Shown piece after piece: positions 34,349-46,755 of a stretch of DNA of 64,000 bases (positions within the stretch are counted from its first letter, which is position 1; each line of letters begins with the position of its first letter). Under the pieces are notes generated by a model. That model was given only the letters and a program-made list of their open reading frames with translations. It had not been told where the DNA came from and ran no database searches. Where the stretch lies: positions 6,906,483 to 6,970,482 of the forward strand of contig NC_087077.1 of the NCBI RefSeq assembly GCF_026151205.1, given 5' to 3'. This DNA comes from Bolinopsis microptera. Its lineage: Eukaryota > Ctenophora > Tentaculata > Lobata > Bolinopsidae. The position numbers and the translations under genes are program-made.

Positions 34349-35220
34349 TAATATGTGATAACATAATATATTTCTATGAGTTACTCCTTCGAATTGTGGT
34401 AAAGCTCAGCGACAAAGTCGCTAGTAAAGTCTGAAACACTTGAACTTGTATAGTGGCAGTCATTTTCGTTCAACTTCTGTTTTTTACCACTTTCTCGTCC
34501 GGCTTAGACTTAATTTAAAATATAGTATTTTTATTAGATTAAAACAAAAGGTTTATTTTTCTAGAGATGTAGGAACAGCATGTGCGCGAATGCATATTAT
34601 TAGTAGTATGTATAATGTATAGGCAATCTCAAGACTCTAAGTGCAATACATTGATCCTTAGCGTGGGACATGGTGATTGGTGCAGAAACCCCCTTACGAG
34701 TAGACACCCTATTTAGGTGCCTGAAAGGGTACAGATTACAATGGTTGGTGTATGTATGGATATTGAATGTATCTCAACAATGGAGGAAATAAGGCCACAC
34801 CTGATCTGAGTCTGTATTATTTGTAATGGTATTCTTAGTGAAAAATGTATACTGATCACGTGGCAGCAGCTATTGATGAGGTTATTTTGAGTGTTATAGG
34901 TGTAAATAGCACATGTATTCGACACGCTGGAGGTATTAATTAGGCTACCCCTCACTTACTGACTTACGCTCAGTTGTCAATTTCAAGAGAAGCATGTTAG
35001 TTGTATCTTGAAGAATGAAGATATCGTTTAAATAGTTATCATGAAATGATATCATGTATTGAAATATTGATGGAGAAGCGTGTCCAACTGCTTTAAAGGA
35101 GAGGAAACATTATGCGGCCGAACAAACAACGAGGATTGTGGCCACGATTGTTAACCTTACATTTTCATTCAATTAACTTATATATAAGGTAAATTGTATA
35201 CGTAATTATTACATACATGA

Positions 35221-35258
35221 ATTAAATGAAACTGCAATAGATTGCAGTTTCATTTAAT
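35221..35258. repeat. Perfect 18-bp inverted repeat upstream of gene A
   Basis: Arms attaaatgaaactgcaat (35221-35238) and its exact reverse complement (35241-35258), with a 2-base spacer, about 90 bases before the gene A start codon. The equivalent site before gene B (around 38371-38410) has substitutions in both arms. It could be a dyad regulatory site or a 5' UTR hairpin. Confidence 0.75.
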
Positions 35259-35349
35259 TTTTGGATAGTTCAAAGGTTTGAACATTTCAAATTTAACTAG
35301 TTTAAATGGTGGTAGTTGTTTAGATCCTCACCGCAGCAAACCGACAATC

Positions 35350-35990
35350 ATGAACTTTCTGAGTACACTAGCAATACTCCTCGTAACTACGACAGTATGC
35401 GATGGTAAGATAAATTGATGATATTATTTGTACTTCGGTTTTTCTGAAATTAATGTTTATTATTTTTAAATGAAATGTAAGTTATGCACGTCATGGTAAA
35501 TGAAGTCACAGCTGTTTTACCTGTTTACCTTGATACTTTGGAACACGATTTATGCTTACTGATTAGAAAATATTGAATATTATGATTATTAGAAATCATC
35601 AATAAATAAAAATTGACCAAAATTGCCCAAAATAAATCACAACAAGCAATTATTTCAAGGCACAAGAAATAGGTTGTGGACCTGCTCGGCAACGACTATG
35701 AACTACATGGGGTGCACGTGTCTAGCGAGTCTTTTTAACGTGAGGAAATGTGGAGCAAACATTAGATACTGTGAGTAGAATTGTAGACAAGAAAAGTCAA
35801 GATAGTACAAGATAAGATCATCATCTGACAAGAATACTGAGTACTTACTTTCGTCTCACAGTAGATATTTTCAGCCCAGAACAAATGCGCCACATACAGT
35901 CATTACTGCAACACAATGACAGAGAGTAACAGAAAAAACAGGATGTGCTGTAAGGCGATTATGTGCTACCAGACGAGATCTTCTTGCTGA
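35350..35990 (+). CDS. Gene A: minimal secreted ten-cysteine protein, three exons
   Basis: Exons 35350-35404, 35660-35770 and 35875-35990 join in phase 1 to give 93 residues. Exon 1 is a signal peptide (MNFLSTLAILLVTTTVCDG). Exons 2 and 3 encode the shared domain: C-x9-C-x-C-x9-C in exon 2 (MGCTCLASLFNVRKC), then C-x6-C-x12-CC-x4-C-x6-C in exon 3 (KCATYSHYC ... CCKAIMCY). Ten cysteines would allow five disulfides. I recognise no family; a small secreted, disulfide-rich peptide could be a defence, signalling, adhesive or venom-type molecule, and none is claimed. There is no exon between the signal peptide and the domain. It lies in a 1.75-kb unit duplicated as gene B, antisense within the transporter intron. 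Confidence 0.75.
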
Positions 35991-36096
35991 TTTCATCGTT
36001 GTGAAAGCAGAAAAGATGGGTTTTTAGTACAAGCCTGCTCACAGTACTTTTTATCTTTTTTTGATTCATAAAATCTTATAAATCAAACAAATTAGC

Positions 36097-37507
36097 GACC
36101 AATGCAATAGTCTATATTCTACATATGCCAGTTGAACAATTTTTCTGAATGAATTATTACGGTTCTTTACTACCTTGCCGACGCTCGTATCTAAATCTTA
36201 TCCTTGCCCGTATGTTACCCTTGTTGATTTTACTTTTAGCCGACCCTGACATATGGGGGTGATTTTATACCGCATAGCAAATGAAGCGGTATGCAGTACA
36301 ATACAAAACAAGTCACAGTAGATGTTGGAAGGTGTATTAACACTTGCTTCCTGGATCTGGCTGTTCCTTAGTTTCCCTGGTCTGTTCTTGCCTTCTTCGA
36401 ACTGTAAATGAGCCATGAGGCCAAGTATACGTTTTCGTGATAAACTGTAAAACGTCTCTATACCGGGTTTCTCACGGTATTAAGCGTTTCATAAACCTCA
36501 TTAAGAGCCATATAATATACACGTATTGTGTCGTATTGTGATTGAATACAGCTCGATAAGTACTTACATCGCCCACCAAATACTATATGAACAACTTGGT
36601 TTGATTGTTGAGGAAAAGAAGAGGTCTGGTAATCCAGGTAGGCCGGTTTAGATTAGCACAATTGACGGTACAGAGAGGTTTTATTTATTACAAATGTGAT
36701 TATCTTAACCCCACTGATTCATCATTGAAATCAATAAAATGATAGTACAGCAGGCTATCGTTTCGTCTTTCAATCTTGACTGTGCCATTGGTGCAGTTTC
36801 TGTGAAAATTGATCAGGCTGTATTGTAATTAGTTATGAAACTCTTATATCGTATGGTTAACGTTTTTCAGTTTCAGACCTTTCCACTTATTAATTCCTGA
36901 TTACTAAAATCTGCCGCGATTTACTGAACTCCAATTACAAATATTGGTGATTTAAGTATTCTTAAAACGAAAAATTCACTAAGTTTTTTTTGAAAAGCAT
37001 TTTTCTCCGCGTTTCATGCGATTTGATCACTTTTGGCGGAAAATTTTTTTTTGAATTTTCGAAATTTTTATAAGTCTCGAAAAAAAATGTAAGTGAAAAA
37101 TTTTCAAAGTTTTTCTAAAAACTACTTTTCTCCGTGTTTTAAGCTATTCCGATCATTTTGAGCCAATAAAAAATTTTTAGAATTTTGCTAATTAGCTAAT
37201 TGATAATTATCCAATTAAATGATTATCTGACGTAAAAATTGCTAGAACAAAAGTTTTTCTTCATGATAATCTGAACACACTCGATTGATCCGCAACCTTT
37301 TACGATGTTCACAACTAAAGATATTCGACAAACAAGAAAGGTGGTAAAAAGTGGTAAAGTGGCAAAAAGTGGCCTTAAGACACGTGGAAAAGTTTGGAAA
37401 AGTTGGTCAGCCATAAAGGACATCTATTAGGACTCAAAAACGTCAAAAATCCTTTGTAAGCTTTGTGTGTCGGCAGATCGATTTTTTCAGACGGATCTGT
37501 CTGTACT
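36097..37507. other. Spacer between the two duplication units
   Basis: No coding support. Around 36970-37160 an A/T-rich stretch containing tttttctccgyg occurs twice about 110 bases apart, a diverged short tandem repeat. Confidence 0.45.
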
Positions 37508-39237
37508 ATAATATGTGATAACATAATATATTTCTATGAGTTACTCCTTCGAATTGTGGTAAAGCTCAGCGACAAAGTCGCTAGTAAAGTCTGAAACACT
37601 TGAACTTGTATAGTGGCAGTGATTTTCGTTCAACTTCTGTTTTTTACCACTTTCTCGTCCGGCTTAGACTTAATTTAAAATATAGTATTTTTATTAGAAG
37701 AAAACAAAAGGTTCGTTTTTCTAGAGATGTAGGAACAGCATGTGCGGGAATGCATATTATTAGTAGTATGTATAATGTATATGCAATCTCTAGACTCTAA
37801 GTGCAATACTTTGATCCTTAGCGTGGGACATGGTGCAGGAACTCCCTTACGAGTAGACACCCTATTTAGGTGCCTGAAAGGGTACAGATTACAATGGTTG
37901 GTGTATGTATGGATATTGAATGTATCTCAACAATGGAGGAAATAAGGCCACACCTGATCTGAGTCTGTATTATTTGTAATGGTATTCTTAGTGGGAAATG
38001 TATACTGATCACGTGGCAGCAGCTATTGATGAGGTTATTTTGAGTGTTATAGGTGTAAATAGCACATGTACTCGACACGCTGGAGGTATTAATGAGGCTA
38101 CCCCTCACTTACTGACTTACGCTCAGTTGTCAATTTCAAGAGAAGCATGTTAGTTGTATCTTGAGGATATCGTTTAAATAGTTATCATGAAATGATATCA
38201 TGTATTGAAATATTGATGGAGAAGCGTGTCCAACTGCTTTAAAGGAGAGGAAACATTATGCGGCCGAACAAACAACGAGGATTGTGGCCACGATTGTTAA
38301 CCTTACATTTTCATTAAATTAACTTATATATAAGGTCAATTATATAATATGCAAATATTACATACATAAATTAGATGAAACTGCAATAGATAGCAGTTTC
38401 TTTTAATTTTCGGATAGTTCAAAGTTTTGAACATTTCAAATTTAACTAGTTTAAATGGTGGTAATTGTTTAGATCCTTACCGCAGCAAACCGACAATCAT
38501 GAATTTTCTGAGTACACTAGCAATACTCCTCGTAACTACGACAGTATGCGATGGTAAGATAAATTTATATTATTTGTACTTCGGTTTTTCTGAAATTAAT
38601 GCATATTATTTTTTAATGAAATGTAAGTTATGTACATGGTAAATGAAGTCACAGCTGTTTTACCTGTTTACCTTGATACTTTGAAACACGATTTATGCTT
38701 ACTGATTAGAAAATATCAAATATTATGATTATTAGATATCATCAATAAATCAAAATTGACCAAAATTGCCCAAAATAAATCACAACAAGCAATTATTTCC
38801 AAGGCACAAGAAATAGGTTGTGGACCTGCTCGGCAACGACTATGAACTACATGGGGTGCACGTGTCTAGCGAGTCTTTTTAACGTGAGGAAATGTGGAGC
38901 AAACATTAGATACTGTGAGTAGGATTGTAGACAAGAAAAGTCAAGATAGTATAAGATAAGATCATCATCTGACAAGAATACTGAGTACTTTCGTCTCACA
39001 GTAGATATTTTCAGCCCAGAACAAATGTGCCACATACAGTCATTACTGCAACACAATGACGGAGAGTAACAGAAAAAACAGGATGTGTTGTAAGGCGATT
39101 ATGTGCTATCAGACGAGATCTTCTTGCTGAGTTCATCGTTGTGAAAGCAGAAAAGATGGGTTTTTAGTACAAGCCTGTTCACAGTACTTTTTATCTTTTT
39201 TTGATTCATAAAATCTTATAAATCAAACAAATTAGTG
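37508..39237. repeat. Direct-duplication unit 2 (carries gene B)
   Basis: Second copy of the 34349-36096 unit, same orientation, separated from it by a 1.4-kb unrelated spacer. It contains gene B complete. Confidence 0.9.
38499..39130 (+). CDS. Gene B: minimal secreted ten-cysteine protein, near-identical to A
   Basis: Exons 38499-38553, 38804-38914 and 39015-39130 give 93 residues. Exon lengths (55, 111, 116) equal those of gene A, and the few base differences I see in the exons are synonymous or nearly so. Signal peptide, phase-1 joins and all ten cysteines are kept. The reading frame survived duplication intact, so it is probably functional rather than a pseudogene. See gene A for the domain pattern. 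Confidence 0.75.
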
Positions 39238-40429
39238 ATCGCTGTTTATTGTCTTTTATTGTCTACATAATATAATAAATAAATTGAAATTTAATAACAC
39301 CGCTTTTAAGATAAAACTTACACTCAGCAGTGTTTGAACTAATCATCCCAGAAAATATCATGAATACTGAGCTAAAAGATAACTTATGCTTGAAAATATA
39401 ACGTCAATACTAAAGCCCGAAAATGATAATTAAATTTATTATGCAAAGACCGAATATAAAGTATGACCAGAATAGTTATCGATAAAGTTTTTCAAGTTCA
39501 TCTGGGGACAGTTTGAAAAGGTACGTTTTAAGAAAAGCTTTAAAACATTCCAAAGATTGAGCTGAGGTGATGGTAACAGGCAACATGATACAAGTTTGTT
39601 TAAAAATTATGATACAAGTTTGTTTAAAAATTATAACATGCGCTGAACATACAACTTTAAATAAGATATTTATAATAAATATACCAGAAATCCCAAATCT
39701 TACTATAAATTTAGCGATATGTATATCTGTTGCCATTTTACTGACACCACGACAGTCGCGACACCACGCGTCGCAATCACTTCTGTCCACGACACCACGA
39801 CACCACGAAAATCACTTCTGTCTTCTGATTATCACCTCCGACGCTGATTTGAATTCCCGAATAGATTTCTTCGTCAGGTCTGTTCCACACCGTACACCCG
39901 GAATAAACCACCCAGATCTATCCAAATATTATCGGTTCTTTACCACCAGAGAAATGTTATGTTTCAATGGCGTGATCTTGGTTATTTAATGCTCTATAGA
40001 AAATAGGAAATCGTTAGTTTCTTTTCCTAGCCAGAATAAGCTAGATGTGCTCCTGAAGACGTTTAATGGGCTCATCTTTAGTATTTTACTAAACTTCTTA
40101 CCAAAAACAAATTCTAATAAAATCAGAACTAAAGCACAATACGGTGAAATACCCCTGTGGTTTACCTGAAAATCATCTAAATGAAACAAGGACGAAGAAT
40201 TGCTAAATGATTCGAGAATGTTCGCGTTTGTCACAAATCGAAGTGATATAATCATGTTAAACAAACTATTTTTGTCGAATCGCGCTTCAATCGATAAATT
40301 TTATTATTTTAATACCAGTTTGTTTCTTTTCGTTAAGTTTCAGATTTTTTATCTTATTAAGTGGTACAATTCCTGTCGAATCACGACATTGTTAACATTA
40401 GTGTTATAACTTTTCGCTGTATTTTTGGA
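39238..40429. other. Gap between genes B and C
   Basis: AT-rich. It contains a 25-bp tandem repeat (atgatacaagtttgtttaaa, about 39586-39632) and a simple CACGACACC-type repeat (about 39745-39810). A minus-strand frame near 39479-39560 reads like a decayed LINE C-terminus (LECFKAFLKTYLFKL), too weak to call. Confidence 0.4.
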
Positions 40430-42025
40430 ATGCGTTATTCAGTTGTGGTCACATTGGCTGCAATACTCGTTTTTACAACTACAGCAACAAAAGCCTCTGG
40501 TAAGTCACCAGAAGAAAGCAACAGAATCAGAACTAGATAGATGATGTGGGGTCATGGGAGATCCTGAGCAGCAAAACTTATGGGAAATATTGTGATCATC
40601 ACTCTTACGAGAGTAACTTCCAAATCTTATGGTTCATCCTTAAAGTTTTTGATCTTTCCATTCTGTTTATATCATATATGACTTATGAAACGTCAGATTG
40701 TATACAGCAAGGAGGAGACATGACCGGAGTCACATACAGAGGAACTCTAGCAGTCACCAAATCAGGACGATCTTGCCAGAAATGGGCGGCACAATCTCCC
40801 AACAGGCATAAGTTCACTGCTGGAAGGTCTAGGTAAGTGGCCTGATTTTGATTGGCTCATTTTTGGAAAATACAGTATTTAAAATCACATTATAATAGGA
40901 AATTTGTCAGTAATTTAACTAATTCTGGCGAACGAACTGACTATTTTTGTTGGAATTTTTAGTTTGTTGTAATTTAAAAATGTGGGTTCCTGTCATATCA
41001 ACATATTTTCAGATTCCCTAATTATAATGGAGGTTTGGACGAAAACTTCTGTCGAAACCCAAGCGGGTACGTTTTCCACCAAATTTGTCCAAATCTTACT
41101 TAGTCGAATGAAATACAATTTTTTTCCCGAAAAGAACTACGTAAAATACTAAAATATGTATATTTATTATTACGATTCAATGACCTACAAAGCGCTTCCT
41201 TCAGACATACTGGTATATGGTGTTACAACGGCGAAGGCACTTTTCCAAGATGGGAGGACTGTGTGATGCCCCCACCATGCTGGGTGTTTTACTGTGAGAT
41301 AATTTAATTTGTTTTCACGTCCCCAAATAGCTAATTATCATTCCCAAAGTAATGAACTATTCCCAATATTTTTCATCTGACTATGTAGGAGTCCTGAATT
41401 TACAAAGAAACCCGAGTTCGGATCTCCATACACCGTAGCCAACCCTCTGGTCCGCCATAAAATCAGAATGACATGCACGATCATGCCAAAAATCAAGTTT
41501 GATGGCGCTAAACTTTTAGCTATTACTCTACTGATTTTTTGAGCAACTATTTAATTTTATCCAAATCAGACACAATTATAGTAAATAATACAGAAAGGTC
41601 ACAATATAGCCTAATTGAATCACTATGCCTTGGACCATATTTTATTTTTCAGCAAGACCAGATAATAGAATTGGAACTACGACATGCTCTGGAGTGGATA
41701 TAAACGGAATGGGATGCTCTTGTCTAGCAAATTACTACAACATGAGAGATTGCGGATCAGGCCTTAGCTACGGTAGATATTGCAATAGTTTTCTCATAAT
41801 TTAAATTGCGGTTTTGATTTTATGAATAATTCAACCACTTATAGTTATCGGGTAGCCAGACACATCTGAGCAATGAGAACCGTGATAAAAAGTGACAAAA
41901 TCACTTCAGATCCTCAGAGATGTGCAACGTATAACCACCACTGTCTTAAGCTGAAAAGTGGCAAAAAGAAGGAGAAGACTTGTTGCAGAGCTATCTTGTG
42001 CTTCGGCAACAAACTGAACTGCTGA
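40430..42025 (+). CDS. Gene C: secreted kringle plus ten-cysteine protein, six exons
   Basis: Exons 40430-40499, 40697-40832, 41013-41066, 41205-41293, 41653-41772 and 41910-42025 join in phase to give 194 residues. Exon 1 is a signal peptide (MRYSVVVTLAAILVF). Exons 2-4 are a complete kringle: DCIQQGGDMTGVTYRGT, then SGRSCQKWAAQSPNRH, FPNYNGGLDENFCRNPSG, GIWCYN and PRWEDCVMPPPC, all six kringle cysteines in order. Exons 5-6 are the shared domain (MGCSCLANYYNMRDC; CATYNHHC ... CCRAILCF). The kringle block enters and leaves in phase 1, so it is a symmetric cassette. Kringles bind proteins, often through lysine, in secreted proteases and growth factors; here no protease follows. The protein is probably a secreted binding molecule, function unknown. 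Confidence 0.85.
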
Positions 42026-42801
42026 GTTTAGAACCTAAACACGACCGGATTGAAAATTTAGACATGAGAAAAGGAAGTAGTGTGTCTGATCACTCAGCTG
42101 TACTTGCTGAACTGGGGCTGAAATCAAAAATTCTTTTTTATATTACATAATAATACTTATCTGGAACTCCAGACAAATTAATTTTAATTTGGAACGTGGT
42201 CGGACAATTTTATTAAGATTCCAGGACGAATCGCGGACTATTTAACTTAATGTTATGATCCCCTTGATTAGCTCACATGAAAAATTGTATTTACTCAATT
42301 TTATCTTAAAATTACGTAAGAACCGTGTTTGTACTATGTTGTGAGACATCTTTACTCGCATAAAACATAACTTCTTGGATGGAGACGAAGATTTCAAAAA
42401 ATAATCATTGAATTTTAGAAGACATAATGATGGATCTACTACAAAATAAGCACTATGGACTCCGGTCAAGGTTTGGTATCAAACCCAAAAAATAAAATTG
42501 TCCGCTTTCCTACAAAAAATTGTGGATACAAATCAATGGTTCGAATTCCGATTGAATATTATTGTGGCCTTAATAAGAAGGTCGATTTCTCGGTTATTTT
42601 TGAGCTTTCGTTCAGAAAATAATTCGGGGCCTTCAAAGGGGGGGTAACAAGAAAGCGTTACAAGTGTTACAAACCTTCTATAATACAAAATGTGTATCAC
42701 CTCTTCAACCCGCCGAACATGTGCTTACCCTAAAAATGTAAACAAATGTGTTTCATCTCCTCAACCCGCCGAACATGTGCTCACTATTAAATTAAACAAA
42801 T
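42026..42801. other. Gap after gene C with a short tandem repeat
   Basis: Gene C 3' UTR, then AT-rich sequence. At about 42690-42815 a unit of about 60 bases (aatgtgtttcayctcctcaa, then cccgccgaacatgtgct) is repeated two to three times just upstream of a LINE fragment. Confidence 0.5.
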
Positions 42802-43359
42802 GTGTTTCACCTCCCCGCCAGTATCCACATCTATATTACTGTCCATTATGGCATCCCTCAAAAATCAGCGATATCAAAGGACTGGAGAGTGTACACTGTA
42901 CAGAAAGCATTTACCGCCAGAATATCAGGAATGCGCGATCTCCACTACTGGGATCGCCTGGTCTATCTATCTCTGATGTCTCTTCAACGAAGGCGGGAGC
43001 GATCATTCTTCATATTATGCGGAAAATCCTCCACGGAAAGACCAGCAATGATCTGAACGTTCTATTTGTTTGGAAACCTTGAAGTAATTCCATCGAAACG
43101 TAGAACCAGTTCAACAACAGACCTCACCTTGTTTGACAACTCATTTGCAGTTCAGGGACCTAAATTGTGGAATGCAATCCCCTACCATCTGAATGTCATT
43201 CAAGATCTAGAGCACTTCAAAGATAAGCTCACAAAGTTCATGTTGTCTCTCCCTGATAAGCCGCCGATCAGGGGATATACTCCTCCAAATACGAACTCTC
43301 TGCTGTGCTGGCGCAACGAGCGAGACTTTACTTCGCTATGGGGTGGTCAGAAGATGTGA
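42802..43359 (+). mobile_element. LINE fragment: C-terminal end of a non-LTR reverse transcriptase ORF
   Basis: One plus-strand frame with a single in-frame stop (TGA near 43057). It matches the end of CR1/Jockey-type polymerases: VQKAFTARISGMRDLHYWDR, LMSLQRRRERSF, then NSFAVQGPKLWNAIPYHL and HFKDKLTKFM. The 5' part is missing. It is a dead fragment in the gap between genes C and D. Confidence 0.8.
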
Positions 43360-44473
43360 TGACCCCGTCAAGTTTTGACGAAACTCAACATAGGACATAG
43401 GTAGGTCATATTAACACTCATCACTTATTCACTTAAACCTTTAAACATATCAGAATTATCACGATACGTATTGAATGAGCACTATCGATGACTTCACTAG
43501 TCTTTCTCTCATTGTTCAATTTTCAGCTGTTGCCAGTTTTATCATTGAGTGTCCTTCGTGTCTGGCTTTTTCTTTGTGTTGGTTACAGTTGTTGGTTACA
43601 GTCTACTGTCTGGTTGTAACTTTTGTAGTCTATTGGTAACTTTTAAAGTCTGCTAGGTAGATCGTTAGCTATTATTGTTTCGTTGTTGGGTTTAAGAACG
43701 TTCTGTTCTTTTCTTGCGGAGTTATTCTTTTCTTTTCTAGTGAAGCGCATAAACCTGTGTCACCTTTAGAGGTAGGTACTGAATCTTGCAGAGTTGCAGC
43801 GTCTTTCGTGGGGTTTTGCTGTTGTTTCGCTTTCTGTCTGATTGTAACTTTTGTAGTCTGTTGTTAACTTTTGTATCTATTATGTAGATCTCTAGCTTTT
43901 TGTGTTCGATGTCGCCTTTCATGTTGGGTCTTAGGGCGTTCTGTTCTCCCGTTCGTTTCTTATTATCCCGTATAGCATATTATCTTCTAGGACTAGTTCA
44001 CTTTCAGTTCACTCGCAGACAGTTCGTGTTTCGTCGCCAGTTCACATTTTTACAGACGACGGTGGCAGAAGTAAGGCTCTCTCATTATGTTTTTATTTTG
44101 CGGCTCGTTGCCAAATGGAACCACGTCTACTAGGCAGACATTAAATTTTATCACTCGCAAGGTTTTGTCCATTTTCGTACCCACTTCGTCTATTTTTATC
44201 TGAATCGTTAGAGACTGTAACTCGGTAAATAATCGTATTATCATCATGTACAGAAAGCCATTCATTTCTATACAATTTTACGGCCAATCCCACCTGTCTT
44301 CATGGCCTAGTAACACCAACCTCAGCAAGTGTAACCGGTAACGATTCATAACGATACTGGATACCTCTGGAGTTTACAAGTTATTATTCTGTATCCTTAA
44401 TTTCAGAAAATTGAAGATCTTACACTTTTTCGTAAGGGCTCTGATCACCTTAGAATTGTTTTTTACCGTAGCG
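43360..44473. other. Gap, no features recognised
   Basis: Low-complexity T-rich stretches (43540-43900) with locally repeated words such as taacttttgtagtctrttggtaac. No coding support. Confidence 0.4.
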
Positions 44474-44475
44474 TA

Positions 44476-45886
44476 GGGCCTGTCGTGATATCATGGATCG
44501 CTTAGGTTCCACCAGGATCTGGTAGTCCTCATAATTCTGCGGCCTCTATGTATCGTTATCTCGCACAACTCCGTAAGACCCTTGTACGACCGAAAAAGTA
44601 TTTCCGGCTCATAATGCTCAGGGAAGCATGAACATGAACAAAAGTAGTTTCAAGAAAAGTGCCTCAATATGTAAACTTACTCTCCTTGTTTCCATATAAA
44701 CATAACTTTTATAATAATTCTTACGTAATAATTATGATAATTTTCTATTATCACTAGAAGCCGCACATACCTACTATCTACACACAAACCTGAAACCAAC
44801 TAGTAATTTTCATTACCCTATTCGTGTAACAACATCACGAAGAAGAGTCTGTTTAGATCTTAACACTTAAGATTATTAATATAGATGCTATTGTTTTGCC
44901 TGACGAGCCTGTTGCTACCTATTTTGCAAGCTAACAAGCTAGTTCTCTAGTTAACGAATTTATGACATCTAACTTAGCTCTGCAAATACATTATCTTTCG
45001 CTGCAAATTCACCGCGATTTTGCCTAGTTTGACTTGTCCCGGCGCCTGTGAGCGTGTAGACCGCTCCTCTATCATTGTTTTGAGTGTCCGATCCAAAACC
45101 AAATCCTAGGGTACACGAGACGTGGAAGCCTGTGAGCGTGTTTGAGTCTGTTAAGTGTTAGAGTCCTAGGGTTACACGAGACGTGGTAGCCTGTGAGCGT
45201 ATCATCACGTTGATTATTGATCACTCAAAATCGATCCATTTAAGAATGCAATGTAGGTGTGATGGTTGTTTCTGCGTATTTGTTACCTGTTACTAATTAA
45301 TCAACAGGATCATAATGTTGATTTTATCGATAAAACATGGATTTTAAGTCATGAGGAAGCATCGTTGAGCTCTGAAACCAAGTTTAATCGATTTCTCGTG
45401 CAATTTTAGGTCAGTGATGTTCATAAAAATTAGTTTATAACAATGTCGATATTTTGGTAAATTTCTAGCTTTCTGTCAGAAAATAAATTAACGGTTTCTA
45501 TAATAGGGGGCAATTAGATATAAACTACAGTACAGCTGTACTTACACCCACATTCACAAGCATGCAAGCTCACTTGGTCCAATGAGCGGGAAACGGAGAA
45601 CAAGCTCTGGTGACGTCACAGTCACGTGACCTCAGGCTCATAATCACGTGACCTCAGACCCAATCAATTGGGTTCTGGACTGGTGAGCCCCCTGTCACCC
45701 AATCTTGAGGTGACGTACGACACCTTGTTAACCCAATCAATATCTGGAAGGCTGCAAATTTTCACATGCCTAACTCACAAGGGTCTTACGGAGTTGTGCG
45801 AGATGACGATACATAGAGGCCGCAGAATTATGAGGACTACCAGATCCTGGTGGAACCTAAGCGATCCATGATATCATGACAAGCCC
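44476..45886. mobile_element. Non-autonomous DNA transposon with 110-bp terminal inverted repeats and TA flanks
   Basis: 44476-44585 is the reverse complement of 45777-45886 with only a few mismatches (outer end gggcytgtcrtgatatcatg). Both ends are flanked by TA (44474-44475 and 45887-45888), the duplication made by Tc1/mariner-type insertion. The 1.2 kb interior has no transposase frame but contains a diverged internal repeat (acacgagacgtggwagcctg at about 45115 and 45175). It is best read as a long-TIR MITE. Confidence 0.75.
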
Positions 45887-45888
45887 TA

Positions 45889-46755
45889 TTTTCACCGTCG
45901 TCGAGTTGGAAAAGTGCAAGAGATCACCAACTCTGCGATAGCATCTGATACTACCACTACTATACATATTATAACATATTCCATAATATTATACTCGTAT
46001 AGTACCAATATTGCGTACTAATATTACGTAAACTACTTGTTAAATGTTTATTGTTTAATGGGTTGTTACGTTAATTCGTCACCGTAGTCTAAACAATTCA
46101 TTCATCTGGGGACCGATACGACATGTTTCGATGTTGACCGGCGGCGACATGAGAATAAAATGATACTTTATCATCAAGAGTCAAGACGTACAATTACCTC
46201 TAATTAATATTTAAGAACTTTGCTTTAAGAACTTTGCTTTGAGGACCACATTAAATGTTAGTAAAGTTCCTTTCTCCTCATCATAGGACTGAAGTTAAAG
46301 GATTGAACTTAATGCGAAGAGTTTTTTTCAATAATTCTATCATAGCAGGTTGAAGGTGTCTGTTAGGTTGCCATGAGATAATTTAATAATTATCGATGGA
46401 GTCAAGGACCGATCAAATAGTCCTTTAGCCATTTAGTCCGCATATATTAATTAGATTTTAGTGGAACATTATTTTTTGATAAACAATTTAATGTTTTCCT
46501 AAGCTTACAAATAAGTCTAAAAGTTAATCTGATAGAAATGAAGTTTATAGCTAACGAAAATAGCCACGGAGCTTTTGTTTGTTATATTTTAAAATGTTTA
46601 GAAATTCGCCTTTTGTAATAACTGAGTTTTTTTTCTGCCATATCAAGATACATCATGACGTCAGGATCATTGTTTGATCAATGATCATTAATCATACAAA
46701 TTCAATCTAAACGAAACTTATTTCATGTTTAAAAGTGTTTCGCTGTAGTTAAGAA
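45889..46755. other. Gap upstream of gene D
   Basis: AT-rich, with no coding or clear repeats. The last 100 bases resemble the region before the starts of genes E and F (tttcgctgnagt before the ATG), so promoter and 5' UTR were probably duplicated with the genes. Confidence 0.45.

Larger units (their letters stand above)
34349..36096. repeat. Direct-duplication unit 1 (carries gene A)
   Basis: About 1.75 kb, nearly identical to 37508-39237, in the same orientation. Both begin at aatatgtgataacataatat and end at aaatcaaacaaattag. The unit includes about 1 kb upstream of the cysteine-rich gene plus the whole gene. Differences are scattered substitutions and small indels. Confidence 0.9.

Noticed and set aside
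34440-34622. 60-66-codon plus-strand frames upstream of genes A and B
   Set aside because: Same reason: duplicated non-coding sequence, with no domain or signal peptide.
34713-34955. 80-residue minus-strand frame present in both A/B duplication units (also 37866-38108)
   Set aside because: Conservation is explained by the recent duplication itself; the composition is not protein-like and no splice or start context supports it.
39479-39790. Minus-strand frame with LECFKAFLKTYLFKL
   Set aside because: It looks like a decayed LINE C-terminus but is too short to assign; the remainder is a simple tandem repeat.
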